In this document: piece by piece, positions 36,051 through 45,365 of the stretch
Position numbering within the stretch: position 1 is the first letter of the stretch
Layout: every line of letters starts with the position of its first letter
Origin: Verrucomicrobiales bacterium
GTDB lineage: Bacteria; Verrucomicrobiota; Verrucomicrobiia; Verrucomicrobiales; DEV007
Reading direction: 5' to 3'
Length of the DNA: 53,207 nucleotides
Assembly: GCA_029233965.1 (NCBI GenBank)
Contig: JARGOP010000034.1
Span: 1 to 53,207 of the forward strand
Notes under the pieces: model-generated
Databases searched by the model: none
Told to the model about the DNA's origin: nothing
The model's input: only the letters and a program-made list of their open reading frames with translations
Program-made: the position numbers and the translations under genes

Positions 36051-36193
36051 TACAGTAGGTTACGAGTCTGGAGGGATCAGTCAGGGTACGCAAAGTAGGG
36101 GAGATTTTCTGTCCAAACTGGCTAAGCATTTCGGAAATTCGCCTTCGCGAGTGTCTTTGACGCTGATGCCTTCTTGAGCGAGACTTCCCGCTT

Positions 36194-37363
36194 ATGCCAG
36201 GACTCGTCATCAAACCCCGCTCACGCATTTTTCACGGCCACGACTGGGTCTACGCCAGTGAGGTGCAGAAGGCCTTCGGAAATCCGGTGGCCGGGGATGT
36301 GATCTCGCTGAAGGACTTCAAAGACCGGCCTCTCGGAACGGCGATCTACAATCCGGATTCACAGATTATCGCGCGCCGTTTTTCGAGACGGAAACAGCAG
36401 CTGGATCTGGAATTTTTCACCCGGAGACTGGAGCGGGCTCAGGCCCTGCGTGAGTCGCTGGGCTTCACCGAACCGCTTTACCGCCTCGTTTGGAGCGAGG
36501 CGGACGGGCTTCCCGGAGTGGTCATTGATCGCTACGGGAATCACTTTGTTCTGCAGACTCTCACGCTGGCGATGGACCGGCGGAAGGCGATCCTTGTCGA
36601 AGCGCTGCAGGCTTTGTTTGGGGATATCGTCGTCATTGAGCGCAATGATTCTTCGATCCGGAAAGCGGAGGGGCTTTCCCCCGCGACCGGAGTCCTTGCG
36701 GGGAAATGGGCAGGGCCGATTGAAATCGAGGTTCACGGGTTGAAACAGGAGGTCGATCTGGTCGAAGGACAGAAGACGGGAATTTACCTCGACCAGTTGG
36801 ACAACTACGCCAGTACTGCCCGTCTCGCCGAAGGGAAGGCGGTTCTCGATTGTTTCTGCAATCAGGGCGGCTTCGCGCTTCATGCGGCGAGAGCGGGAGC
36901 GGCCTCGGTCCTCGCGATCGATATTTCCGCGGGAGCGGTCGCGGCGACGCTGGAAAATGCCGCCCGCAACGGGCTTTCGGTCTCGGCTGAAGAGGCCAAT
37001 GTCTTCGATTTTTTAAAAGATGCGGAAACGGCGGGCCGGGAGTTTGATCTCATCATTCTCGACCCTCCTTCATTCACGAAGAGTCGAAAGTCGGTCAGCG
37101 GGGCGATGCGGGGATACAAGGAAATTCATCTCCGGGCCCTGAAACTCCTCACCCGGGACGGCATCCTTTCGACCTACAGCTGCAGCCACCACATCAACGA
37201 AAAGGAGTTCTACGGCATGGTGTGTGATGCTTCCGTCGATGCGAAGCGGACCTTGCGACTGATGGATCGACATTCCCAGCGACGGGATCACCCCGTCATC
37301 GCGACGATTCCGGAGACGCATTACCTAAAGGGGTTCACCTTTCAGACCGTGGGCGGATTTTGA
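36194..37363 (+). CDS. rlmI: RlmI-like class I rRNA methyltransferase
   Basis: 389 residues, cytoplasmic. An N-terminal PUA domain (about 1-75, KPRSRIFHGHDWVYASEV) is followed by a central EEHEE-type region and a SAM-dependent Rossmann domain (VLDCFCNQGGFALHAARAGA at about 215-234, LDPPSFTKSRKS, TYSCSHH). The layout matches the RlmI/RlmK family; E. coli RlmI makes m5C1962 in 23S rRNA. The Cys in TYSCSHH is a candidate nucleophile. The exact target base is inferred by family only. Divergent from the cytochrome operon, 143 bases away; followed by a hairpin. Confidence 0.88.
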   Translation: MPGLVIKPRSRIFHGHDWVYASEVQKAFGNPVAGDVISLKDFKDRPLGTAIYNPDSQIIARRFSRRKQQLDLEFFTRRLERAQALRESLGFTEPLYRLVWSEADGLPGVVIDRYGNHFVLQTLTLAMDRRKAILVEALQALFGDIVVIERNDSSIRKAEGLSPATGVLAGKWAGPIEIEVHGLKQEVDLVEGQKTGIYLDQLDNYASTARLAEGKAVLDCFCNQGGFALHAARAGAASVLAIDISAGAVAATLENAARNGLSVSAEEANVFDFLKDAETAGREFDLIILDPPSFTKSRKSVSGAMRGYKEIHLRALKLLTRDGILSTYSCSHHINEKEFYGMVCDASVDAKRTLRLMDRHSQRRDHPVIATIPETHYLKGFTFQTVGGF

Positions 37364-37371
37364 TTTCTGCA

Positions 37372-37392
37372 GGGCAAGCGCTCCGCTTGCCC
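37372..37392. terminator. Hairpin between convergent rlmI-like and lacI-type genes
   Basis: GGGCAAGCG 37372-37380 pairs perfectly with CGCTTGCCC 37384-37392 around a three-base loop, eight bases after the methyltransferase stop. The downstream T tract is only GTTTG, so it may be a weak terminator or a REP-like hairpin. Confidence 0.5.
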
Positions 37393-37450
37393 GTTTGCAT
37401 TGAGGCTGCCGGAGCTCCCGCCTCACCGGGATGCGTTCGTGGATTCCCGT

Positions 37451-38473
37451 TCACGATGAGGCAACGCGGGCGACGGATTCCCGCTCACACAGCGTGGCTT
37501 CGAAGACTGCGGAATCTCCCGCAGTGATGCTTTCGGGGTCCGCAAGGCAGGAACTCAAGAGAGCCGATGCCTTTTCCGCCATTTTTTCAATGGGTTGAGC
37601 CATCGTCGTGAGAGGCGGTTGCATCAGGGCTGACCAGGGCTGCTCGTCAAAAGCGAGCAGGGAAAGATCGGCGGGAATCGAGAGATCGAGACGGCGACTC
37701 ACTTCGAGAATGCCGAGAACGCCCTGACCGCTGAGCGAAATAAGCGCACCCGGGCGATCCGGGGCTGAGAGGAGCCATTCGGCTCCGGCGATGCTTTCCT
37801 CACGGGTGTAGCCTTCTCCGGCAATCAGCAAATGATCGCTGCCGAGGCCGTTCTCGCGAAGGGCTTCCTCAACTCCTTCGATCCGCTCGCGATCAGAAAC
37901 TGCGCCCGGGTCACCGCGGAGACAGCCGAGGCGGCGATGACCGGCAAGCAAAAGATGCGAGGCTGCCAGCTTTCCGGCCTCGCGGTTGTTCAGCGATACA
38001 GAGGGCGCATCGATGCCCGGGAGGAGGCGGTCGAGCAGGATGATGGGCATGGCGGCACTGGAAATCGCCTCTTTGAGCCCATCGGAAACCTCACCCACGG
38101 GGGCAAGGATCAAACCGTCGAGTCGGCGCGAAAGCAGCCTCGTGAGGAGGAGCAGCTCCGTTTCCGTATCCTCTGCGGAATCGCACAACTGCACCGCAAT
38201 TCCCGTGTCACGGAAACGCAATTCGATCGCCCGCGCCATCGTCGAAAAAAAAGGATTCGTGATGTCGGGGACGAGCAGCCCGATCATTCCGGGTCTTCCC
38301 CGTCGCAAACCGGCGCCAAGCGGATCGGGGACGACTTGATGTTCCTCGGCGGCGGCCCGGACCCGCTGGGCGGTCTGTTCGCTGATCCGGTATTTTTCCG
38401 CATTCCCGCTCAGGACGCGTGAGACAGTGCTCACGGCGACGCCAAGATGCCGGGCCAGTTCGGAAATATTCAT
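37451..38473 (-). CDS. LacI-family transcriptional regulator
   Basis: 340 residues. The N-terminal LacI helix-turn-helix is MNISELARHLGVAVSTVSRV (residues 1-20) with LSGNAEKYRIS as hinge approach. The periplasmic-binding-protein-like effector domain follows (GLLVPDITNPFF, LLDRLLPG, DLSLLAFDEQPW). Such regulators usually sense a sugar. No sugar-utilisation genes are adjacent; the divergent neighbour encodes an SHD1/metallopeptidase protein, which could be a target. ATG 38473 matches the family start; a 14-codon extension to 38515 is rejected. Confidence 0.95.
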   Translation of the reverse strand: MNISELARHLGVAVSTVSRVLSGNAEKYRISEQTAQRVRAAAEEHQVVPDPLGAGLRRGRPGMIGLLVPDITNPFFSTMARAIELRFRDTGIAVQLCDSAEDTETELLLLTRLLSRRLDGLILAPVGEVSDGLKEAISSAAMPIILLDRLLPGIDAPSVSLNNREAGKLAASHLLLAGHRRLGCLRGDPGAVSDRERIEGVEEALRENGLGSDHLLIAGEGYTREESIAGAEWLLSAPDRPGALISLSGQGVLGILEVSRRLDLSIPADLSLLAFDEQPWSALMQPPLTTMAQPIEKMAEKASALLSSCLADPESITAGDSAVFEATLCERESVARVASS

Positions 38474-38576
38474 TCGGTGAAGACGGTAGGAGGGAACAAA
38501 CGTTTGCGCCAGCAAAAGGTGAGCAGTCCGGTTTTGTCTGGACGAAAATGACCCGCTCCTCCATGATTCTCGCCTG

Positions 38577-40103
38577 ATGAACGAACGGGACTTCCTCCAG
38601 TCTTTTCCCGGCTTCGCGGTCGGTGCCGGTTGCCTGCTCGGATCCCTGTTCGCTTTCGCTGACGGTGGTGTCCGGGTCTGGACGAGTTCAGATGGACGGG
38701 AACTGGAGGCTTCGCTGGTGGGTTTCGAGGAGAATTCCGTGACGCTGCGACTGACCTCCGGACGCGAAGCGACCGTTCCTCTCGACCGCCTGAGTGAGGG
38801 AGATCGCGAGCTGGTGGAAACACGGACCGCTGAATGGCTTTCGTATGTGACGACAGATCTCCCGGAGGAAACGACGGCCCCCGGGGAGATCGAGGTGAGA
38901 GGGGGTCCGGATCATTACGTCACGCCCAACTTTTCCTTTGAGACAGAGGAGGCAGTTTCGAAGGCGTTCATTTCCGAGGCGGCGCGAATTTTTGAGGGCA
39001 CCTTCGAGGCCTTGAGCGCGATCCCTCACGGGTTGTCCTTTTTCCCTCCGGAAGGCAGCCGCCACTTCAAGGGGACCTTCCTGAGCGATCAGCGTTTTGA
39101 CGCCATCGCGAGATCGAGGATGGCTTCGATTCCGGGGCAGCGAGTCGTGGGATTGTATCTCGGCGACGAACAACGCCTCCTCGTTCCGTATTCCTCCCTC
39201 GGGGCGAAGCAACTCGGCAGTCAGCTCACGCTGCGCAAGCGAAGTGACACCACGACGCTGGTGCACGAGATCGTGCACCAGGTCATGCAACAGTATCTGC
39301 CGGTTTTGCCGACGTGGTTCTCGGAAGGAATGGCCGAGTATGTTTCCGCATTGCCCTATCAGAGCGGCCGCTTCGAGTTTCGCAATGCGGAGCGGGGCTT
39401 GAAAGAGCGTCTTGCAGGGGAATATCGAAGCGACGGCCGCAGGGTGGAGGGGGTGATTCCCCCCTCTCACTTTCTCGTGAACCGGAATCGGGCCGTTGAG
39501 GATCGGTCCAGCGTTTCTGACTCCACGGTGAGAAGGCTCGATCCCGGTGGAAGCGCCCCGCAGGTGGCCTGGCAGGGGACCGTGAGTGAATACCGCGACG
39601 CCCTTCTCCTCGTGTATTTTTTCATGCATCTCGATGAGCCGGAGAAAGCCGGGTATCCGGTCGGCACCTTTCTTCAGGAGACGGACCGGGCGATGAAAGA
39701 AACGGACAGTATTCTCAGAGAGCTGGATCGTTTCGAATCCGAGCGCCTCGCCTACAATGAGAAAGTTCAGCGGTTTAATGATTCCCTCGATCGATACGAG
39801 TCTGAGGCGAAGGCCTACAACGAAAGGGTCGGGCAATACAATGATCAGCTGAGGCGCGGTCTTCCTGAAGACGAGCGGATCGAGGTTGGAGATCCGCCCG
39901 TGGAGCCGACCCGTCCGGAGTCTCTGACGCTTCCGGACCGGCTCCGTGAGTTGAGCCGGGAAAGTCAGCGAATCGACCTCGTCGCCCTCGTGGAAAAACG
40001 GGCCCTCGAAGCCTTGATCAACGACCGTCCTGCGCATCTCATCGATGCCCGAATGCGCGAGAAATTCGCCGGGATCGGAATCGAGATCACGTATCGTCCG
40101 TGA
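38577..40103 (+). CDS. Secreted SHD1-domain protein with HEIVH metallopeptidase motif
   Basis: 508 residues. A hydrophobic segment at about 11-29 could be a signal peptide. Residues about 32-80 match the SLA1 homology domain 1 pattern (RVWTSSDGRELEASLVGF, VPLDRLSEGDRELV), common in PVC bacteria. A zinc metallopeptidase motif HEIVH lies at 230-234 with the downstream Glu in WFSEGMAEY (E250), as in DUF1570/gluzincin-type proteins. Residues about 365-430 are Glu/Tyr/Asn-rich with coiled-coil character. Substrate unknown. Starts 104 bases from the divergent LacI-type gene. Confidence 0.8.
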   Translation: MNERDFLQSFPGFAVGAGCLLGSLFAFADGGVRVWTSSDGRELEASLVGFEENSVTLRLTSGREATVPLDRLSEGDRELVETRTAEWLSYVTTDLPEETTAPGEIEVRGGPDHYVTPNFSFETEEAVSKAFISEAARIFEGTFEALSAIPHGLSFFPPEGSRHFKGTFLSDQRFDAIARSRMASIPGQRVVGLYLGDEQRLLVPYSSLGAKQLGSQLTLRKRSDTTTLVHEIVHQVMQQYLPVLPTWFSEGMAEYVSALPYQSGRFEFRNAERGLKERLAGEYRSDGRRVEGVIPPSHFLVNRNRAVEDRSSVSDSTVRRLDPGGSAPQVAWQGTVSEYRDALLLVYFFMHLDEPEKAGYPVGTFLQETDRAMKETDSILRELDRFESERLAYNEKVQRFNDSLDRYESEAKAYNERVGQYNDQLRRGLPEDERIEVGDPPVEPTRPESLTLPDRLRELSRESQRIDLVALVEKRALEALINDRPAHLIDARMREKFAGIGIEITYRP

Positions 40104-40277
40104 ATCCCGGCCCGTGCTCAAGGGAATGGTGGTGGATCTCTGCGGCGGGAAACCCCTGAGCCCGTCCTGCCGGTCACAGCACAAAGGTTTCTTCCGGGAA
40201 GGGCCGGTGGGGATGACGCACAAATGACGCCCTCCGGTCCTGCTCGCAAATTGCAGCTCAGGGGGTATACTGAATTC

Positions 40278-40715
40278 ATGAAATCGATTCTTCCCCATGT
40301 TCTGCTCTCCGCCCTTTTCCTCACTTCCTGCTTTGATTCCAGTGATTCGGAGGAGACAAACGTTTCCGCAGAGGCAGGTGCAGCCTCTGAAATCGGGATC
40401 GTCGACGTCGATGCGGAGAAAGCGGCCGCTCTTGTCTCTGAGAAGCCGGAATTGGTCATTCTCGATGTCCGCACTCCGGAAGAGTTCGCGGAGGGACACC
40501 TTGCCGGGGCCGTGAACATCGATTTCAAAGAGGCCGACTTTGCTGCGAAAGTGGGCGAGCTGGACCCTGAGAAGCCCTACCTTCTGCATTGCCGGAGCGG
40601 TTCCAGAAGCAGACAGTCGATGCCTGTTTTCGAAGGGCTGAACTTCTCCGAAATCTACCACCTCAATACCGGCTATCTCGGCTGGACGGAAGCAGGCAAG
40701 CCGGTCGAAAAGTGA
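40278..40715 (+). CDS. Rhodanese-like lipoprotein
   Basis: 145 residues. Signal peptide II with lipobox LTSC (C18), a Ser/Glu/Ala-rich linker, then one rhodanese domain with DVRTPEEF and the active-site loop HCRSGSRS (C105). A lipid-anchored periplasmic sulfurtransferase or thiol carrier is likely. The frame opens at 40224, but ATG 40278 gives the correct lipobox spacing; GGGGG at 40261-40265 is a distant candidate ribosome binding site. It follows the SHD1 gene by 174 bases and need not be in its operon. Confidence 0.92.
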   Translation: MKSILPHVLLSALFLTSCFDSSDSEETNVSAEAGAASEIGIVDVDAEKAAALVSEKPELVILDVRTPEEFAEGHLAGAVNIDFKEADFAAKVGELDPEKPYLLHCRSGSRSRQSMPVFEGLNFSEIYHLNTGYLGWTEAGKPVEK

Positions 40716-40824
40716 CCGTCCCCCGCGCTACGGCCCCGGAACCGCAGTAAGAGCGGCTACACCGCGGACGGGTTCCCGTCGGGGGCTTTGATCGCCGCAG
40801 AAAGTCGATTCTCCGCCATACCGG

Positions 40825-41148
40825 CTACTCGTCTTCTCCGAGCGGCTGAATGAGAACAAACGGGGAAACCACGAGCGCGCGAAATTCCGCCTCGATGCTT
40901 TCCCAGTAGTCGGCATGCGGTTCCGAAGGGATCAGGAGTAAACCCTCTCTCTTCCAGGACTGAACCCTGTCGGATTCGTCATCGCTGATCGCTTCTCCCA
41001 CCTCGGTGATGGAAAGTTCTTCACTGACCCAAACAAGACTCCCGGCCTCAAAGTGAGGCTTCAGGTAGGACCACTGGATCTCACCGGTGTATTTTTCAAG
41101 CTTCTCACCTGTACTCGCTTCGTCGGAGTTTAGCACGGCGTAGTTCAT
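40825..41148 (-). CDS. DUF2288 family protein
   Basis: 107-residue soluble protein. The pattern (GEIQWSYLKPHFEAGSLVWV, VGEAISDDESDRVQSW, EAEFRALVVSPFVLIQPL) fits DUF2288, a small uncharacterised bacterial family. ATG 41148 is supported by GGGAG two bases upstream on the minus strand, one of the few strong ribosome binding sites in the window; longer frames to 41178 or 41226 lack one. The acidic C-terminus ends GEDE. It stands alone between convergent and divergent neighbours. Function unknown. Confidence 0.8.
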   Translation of the reverse strand: MNYAVLNSDEASTGEKLEKYTGEIQWSYLKPHFEAGSLVWVSEELSITEVGEAISDDESDRVQSWKREGLLLIPSEPHADYWESIEAEFRALVVSPFVLIQPLGEDE

Positions 41149-41317
41149 CCGCTCCCTTTCCTCTTCGTCCTTTCCCATGGGGGAAGAAAAGCGGCAACCG
41201 GGGATGGGTGCAACGGGATTTTGCAATCTGCCTCAATCCGGCTAAGTAATTGACCTGCGGGAGGTTTCCCCGACGATGACCGTCCGCGGGGGCGATTGGG
41301 AGGGCCCTCGAGAGATC

Positions 41318-43225
41318 ATGGAGACTGCGTCAAATCATTCGTCCGGAGACAAGCCGGTCAAGGGACCGGCGGCGCCTGACGAACCGGCGAAGCTTCCTTT
41401 CTCACGGCGCTCTCTCAGCGAATGGCTCCGCGCCCGATTTTCGGAAGGGCAGCGTTTCATCATTCTCTGTCTCGTGGCCGGTCTTCTCTGCGGTCTCGCC
41501 GCCGTCGGGATCCACCTTTCGATTCACGGAGTCTTTGATCTGGCCTGGGAGTTTGCTCATCATTGGGAAAATCACGGCATTCCCTGGTGGCTCGTGATGC
41601 CCTGGATTCCCGCAGTGGCTGGCTTGATTGTAGGGATCGCAGTGACCCGTTGGGCTCCCGGCTGCGTCGGAAGCGGCATCCCCCAGACAAAGGCTGCGTT
41701 TTATAACGAATTCGGCCAGATCCCGCTGAAGACGGCGATCTGGCGTTTCGTGCTTACCACGGTCTACGTGGGCGGAGGCAACAGTTTGGGGCGGGAGGGA
41801 CCAACCGTTCACATGTGCGCGGCGATCGCGTCATCGCTGGGGCGAACTTTCGGTCTCGCCAAGGCGCGGGTCCAGGCGATGGTTCCGGTCGGGGTCGCGG
41901 CGGGAATTGCGGCCGCGTTCAATGCTCCGATTTCGGCAATCCTGTTCGTGTTCGAGGAAATTCTCGATGATTTCAGCACGAAGGCGCTCAGCGGCATCGT
42001 CATTGCCGTGGTCGTCTCCGAAGCGGTCGCAAGAATTCTGCTCGGGGAAGACCCGATTCTTCAGGCGCACCTCGGTGATCAGCACGGGGTTCACTGGTGG
42101 ATGCTCGTGGCGATCCCGCTGGGAGTATCCGCAGCCGTGATCGGGCATTTCTTCACCGGATCGGTGCTCGGTTTCCGAACCTGGGGTGCGGACTGCCTGA
42201 AGATTCCAAATTTCATCAAGCCGGCGCTGGGGGGATTGCTCGTCGGCACCATCGGCACGGGTGCGTTTTTCGCGACGGGAATGCTGGGCGATCCGCAGAA
42301 TACGGTGTTCAGTATCGGCTACGAGAGCCTCGAACTGGCCTTTGAATCGAAGCTGGTGGTCGGCGCGATCGTAATCCTGTTAGTCGCCAAGCTGGTCGCA
42401 GTTGTGGTCTGTTACGGAACCGGGGGAAGCGGGGGGCTCTTTTCTCCGACTCTCTATTTTGGAGCGATGTTAGGAGCATTGTGGGGGCTCCTCATGCTTC
42501 AGTTCGCGGAGTGGTCCGGACTGAATCCGTATGATGAAGGCAGCCGCCTCGTTGGTGCCTGCGTTCTTCTCGGGATGGGGGCCATGTTTGCTGCGATCAT
42601 TCGCTGTCCGTTCACTTCTCTGTTTATCATTTTCGAAATGACGGGGAACTACTCGCTCATCCTCCCGCTGATGACGGGAAACATTCTCGCCTACAGTCTT
42701 TCCGGATGGATGAGAAAAGTACCGATCTACAATGCGATTCTGATTCAGGATCGGGTCACGCTCCGGAAGATGCCGACTTATCGCGGGGCGCAGGATTACC
42801 GCAATCTTCCCGTGAGCACGATCATGCATTACGATCTCATTACCGTTGCCGCGGCGGAGACTCCGGGCGAAGCATTGGAGCGGCTTCGCCGGTCTCCGGA
42901 ACAGATGCGGCGCAGCTATCCTGTGGTCGATGGAGAACTGAACTCAAGGCGCGGATTTCTCGGGATGGTCATGCATCATGAACTCGAGGAGCAGAAAGAG
43001 GCGGCGCCGGAGTTCGCGGTGCGGGATTTGATTGCGGAGCAGAAAGTGCAGACAATCAATCCGGAAACGTCGATTCGCGACGCGGCGATGCGGATGGTCA
43101 AGGCGGACATTCGTCAACTGCCGGTCGTGAGCGCAACGGATCCGGGCCGATTGCTCGGGGTCCTGACGCTGAACGACATCGCCCGCCAGCAAAATGCGAT
43201 GAATGACCAGCTCGGGCGCGAGTGA
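41318..43225 (+). CDS. ClC-type chloride channel/antiporter with CBS domains
   Basis: About 635 residues. Ten or more transmembrane helices carry the ClC signatures [18 protein letters not shown] (gating Glu) and [15 protein letters not shown]. The Glu pair in LFVFEEI corresponds to the internal proton-glutamate region of H+/Cl- antiporters. The C-terminal ~130 residues hold a CBS pair ([40 protein letters not shown]) that may bind a nucleotide. ATG 41318 is preceded by GAGAGA; an in-frame ATG at 41276 would add 14 hydrophilic residues. Probably involved in acid or halide homeostasis. Confidence 0.93.
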   Translation: METASNHSSGDKPVKGPAAPDEPAKLPFSRRSLSEWLRARFSEGQRFIILCLVAGLLCGLAAVGIHLSIHGVFDLAWEFAHHWENHGIPWWLVMPWIPAVAGLIVGIAVTRWAPGCVGSGIPQTKAAFYNEFGQIPLKTAIWRFVLTTVYVGGGNSLGREGPTVHMCAAIASSLGRTFGLAKARVQAMVPVGVAAGIAAAFNAPISAILFVFEEILDDFSTKALSGIVIAVVVSEAVARILLGEDPILQAHLGDQHGVHWWMLVAIPLGVSAAVIGHFFTGSVLGFRTWGADCLKIPNFIKPALGGLLVGTIGTGAFFATGMLGDPQNTVFSIGYESLELAFESKLVVGAIVILLVAKLVAVVVCYGTGGSGGLFSPTLYFGAMLGALWGLLMLQFAEWSGLNPYDEGSRLVGACVLLGMGAMFAAIIRCPFTSLFIIFEMTGNYSLILPLMTGNILAYSLSGWMRKVPIYNAILIQDRVTLRKMPTYRGAQDYRNLPVSTIMHYDLITVAAAETPGEALERLRRSPEQMRRSYPVVDGELNSRRGFLGMVMHHELEEQKEAAPEFAVRDLIAEQKVQTINPETSIRDAAMRMVKADIRQLPVVSATDPGRLLGVLTLNDIARQQNAMNDQLGRE

Positions 43226-43321
43226 GTCGGCTCCCGCGATTCTTTCTCAAAACGAAGTGAGATCCGGGGCGGAGATGGAATATCCTTGAGTAACGAAAAC
43301 CCTGCCCCGCATTCATTCCGC

Positions 43322-44722
43322 ATGAAAATTCCATCCTGTTTCCTCCTCCTTCTTTCTTCGTTCGTCGTCGCGATTGCTCCGATCGTTTCGGGGGCAGAGA
43401 AGCCGAATATCGTATTCATCTTCGCGGATGACTGGGGCTGGGGCGACCTGAGCTGCCACGGGCATCCTTACGTGAAGACTCCCCATATTGACCGCCTCGC
43501 GAAGGAAGGGACAGATTTTCATCGTTTCACCGTTGCCAGTGGGGTTTGCTCTCCGAGTCGCACTGCCGTCATGACCGGCCATTTTCCGGCGCGATACAAT
43601 ATTGACGGCCATTTTGCCTGGGTGCCGAGCAACGAAAAGCGAGGTATGCCGGACTGGCTCGATCGGAACGCACCCTCACTGCCGCGGATGCTTCAGGGTG
43701 CCGGATACCGGACGGCGCACTTTGGGAAGTGGCATCTTGCCAACGACATGATTCCCGACTCTCCGGTTCCCGGCGAGTATGGCTACGACACCTACGGGGC
43801 TTTCAATTGCGCGGGCGAACAAATGCCGGTCCACGAGGACGCCATGCACACGAACGCGTTCATCGAGTCCGCGGTAAAAGAGGGAAAGCCGTTCTTTGTG
43901 AATCTCTGGATCCACGAGCCTCACACCCCGTTTCACACCGTGCCGAAGTATGAGTGGCGGGTCCGTGAGATCGAGGATCCCGCCGACCGCATTTATGCTT
44001 CGGTCCTCTCCCATGCCGATGATCGCATTGGTGAGGTGTTAGACAAACTGGATGAACTCGGAGTGGCCGAAAATACTCTGGTGATTTTCAGTTCCGACAA
44101 CGGCCCCGCGAGAGGGGCGGAAGGAGCGGAGTTGACTCTGCAGTACGACACCGCGACGGGAGCCGGGTGGGGGATCGGAGCGGCCAAAGGGATCACGGCC
44201 GGGCGAAAAGGATACAAAGCCTCGCTTTTCGAGGGGGGCATCAATGTGCCTTTCCTCGCCCGGTGGCCCGGGAAAATTCCTGCGGGCGAGGTGGACAGTG
44301 TCTCCCTGATTTCCGCCGTTGATCTCCTGCCGACCTTTCTCGAGATCGGGGGAGGAGATCTTCCGGACGGGTATGTCCCGGATGGCCTGAGTCAGGTGGA
44401 CGTGCTCACCGGCCGGTCCAAAGCGCCGGCCCGTGCGAAGCCGCTCTTCTGGAAGAGTGGTACGAGGGGCGCTCCAAGTGAGAGCCGTCCGCATCACTGG
44501 GCTGCCTGGGTCGTGGTTCATGAAAACTGGAAACTCCTCCTCACGAATGACTTTTCTCATCGCGTTCTCTACGACATCGCCGCGGACCCGATGGAGACAA
44601 CCGATCTGGCCGCCGCAAAGCCCGAAGTCGTTGCGGACCTCACGGAGAAACTCCATGCCTGGAGAGAGACTCTACCCGAAAAACCGACCGGGGATGTCTT
44701 TTCGAGGGAGCGGAATCCGTGA
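43322..44722 (+). CDS. Secreted sulfatase, type I
   Basis: 466 residues with a strong signal peptide (KIPSCFLLLLSSFVV, cleavage near VSGA). Metal-binding FADDWGWGD is at 34-42 and the CSPSR signature starts at C76, followed by TAVMTGHFPARYN. GKWHLAND and SSDNGPARGAEGAE fit the fold; the segment before KGITAGRKGYKASLFEGG is typical of arylsulfatase A-like enzymes. The upstream TTG at 43286 is rejected. It follows the ClC gene by about 100 bases, so it is probably a separate unit. Substrate unknown. Confidence 0.93.
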   Translation: MKIPSCFLLLLSSFVVAIAPIVSGAEKPNIVFIFADDWGWGDLSCHGHPYVKTPHIDRLAKEGTDFHRFTVASGVCSPSRTAVMTGHFPARYNIDGHFAWVPSNEKRGMPDWLDRNAPSLPRMLQGAGYRTAHFGKWHLANDMIPDSPVPGEYGYDTYGAFNCAGEQMPVHEDAMHTNAFIESAVKEGKPFFVNLWIHEPHTPFHTVPKYEWRVREIEDPADRIYASVLSHADDRIGEVLDKLDELGVAENTLVIFSSDNGPARGAEGAELTLQYDTATGAGWGIGAAKGITAGRKGYKASLFEGGINVPFLARWPGKIPAGEVDSVSLISAVDLLPTFLEIGGGDLPDGYVPDGLSQVDVLTGRSKAPARAKPLFWKSGTRGAPSESRPHHWAAWVVVHENWKLLLTNDFSHRVLYDIAADPMETTDLAAAKPEVVADLTEKLHAWRETLPEKPTGDVFSRERNP

Positions 44723-44905
44723 TTCCGTTACCGCTCTGCCGGTTTTTCACTGTTCTTAAGGTTAAATTTTTGTCACACTCCTCCGTCGGGTGGAACGGGC
44801 TCTGCTCTCCCTTTCGAGGGAGCGGAGAGACAACCGGTTCCCCCGGAATAAGATGATGGAGCGGATGACATGAGAGCAGGACCCCCGAATCGAGAACCGC
44901 ATTTG

Positions 44906-45364
44906 ATGAAACAGCGCCTTGCCCGGGCAGCCCTTCCTCTCCTCCTTTTCACCGTCGTATTGGCACTGCCCCGGGAAAGTGAAGCCCGGCTCGGGGAATC
45001 GTTCTCGCAATGCGTGAAACGCTACGGTGAGCCGACCGGGACGATTGAGATTCCCGGACTGATCACGAACGGGGTTCGATTTCATCGCGGTGAATTTTCC
45101 ATCACCTGCGGCTTCGCGAACGGTCGCTGCGAGACGATTGTCGTGATGCACCTTTCCCGGAACAACCTCAGGCAGGAGTCTCTCTCGCGAGAGGATATCG
45201 ATCTTTTTCTGTACGACAACTTTGGTCACACGAGTTGGGTCTACACCCTGCTGAGCGAGCGGGAGAATCGATGGAAGACCTACGATCTTGAAGTCCCCCG
45301 GTCCTACGTTGCCTCGTATTCCCATGCCTTGAAGATGCTCACGATGAGGATCGAGCAGGGGTGA
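44906..45364 (+). CDS. Small exported protein of unknown function
   Basis: 152 residues from ATG 44906. A signal peptide with a long Leu-rich core (ALPLLLFTVVLAL) ends near SEA. The mature part is soluble, with three Cys (QCVKRYGEP, TCGFANGRCE) that could form a disulfide, and an alpha/beta pattern (TIVVMHLSRNNL). I do not recognise a family. The upstream in-frame ATG at 44870 adds a Pro/Arg-rich dozen residues and is less likely. The stop is one base from the end of the convergent OmpA-like gene. Confidence 0.7.
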   Translation: MKQRLARAALPLLLFTVVLALPRESEARLGESFSQCVKRYGEPTGTIEIPGLITNGVRFHRGEFSITCGFANGRCETIVVMHLSRNNLRQESLSREDIDLFLYDNFGHTSWVYTLLSERENRWKTYDLEVPRSYVASYSHALKMLTMRIEQG

Positions 45365-45365
45365 T

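Noticed and set aside
40251-40271. TTGCAG and TATACT before the rhodanese gene
   Set aside because: The spacer is only nine bases and the -10 would sit seven bases from the ATG.
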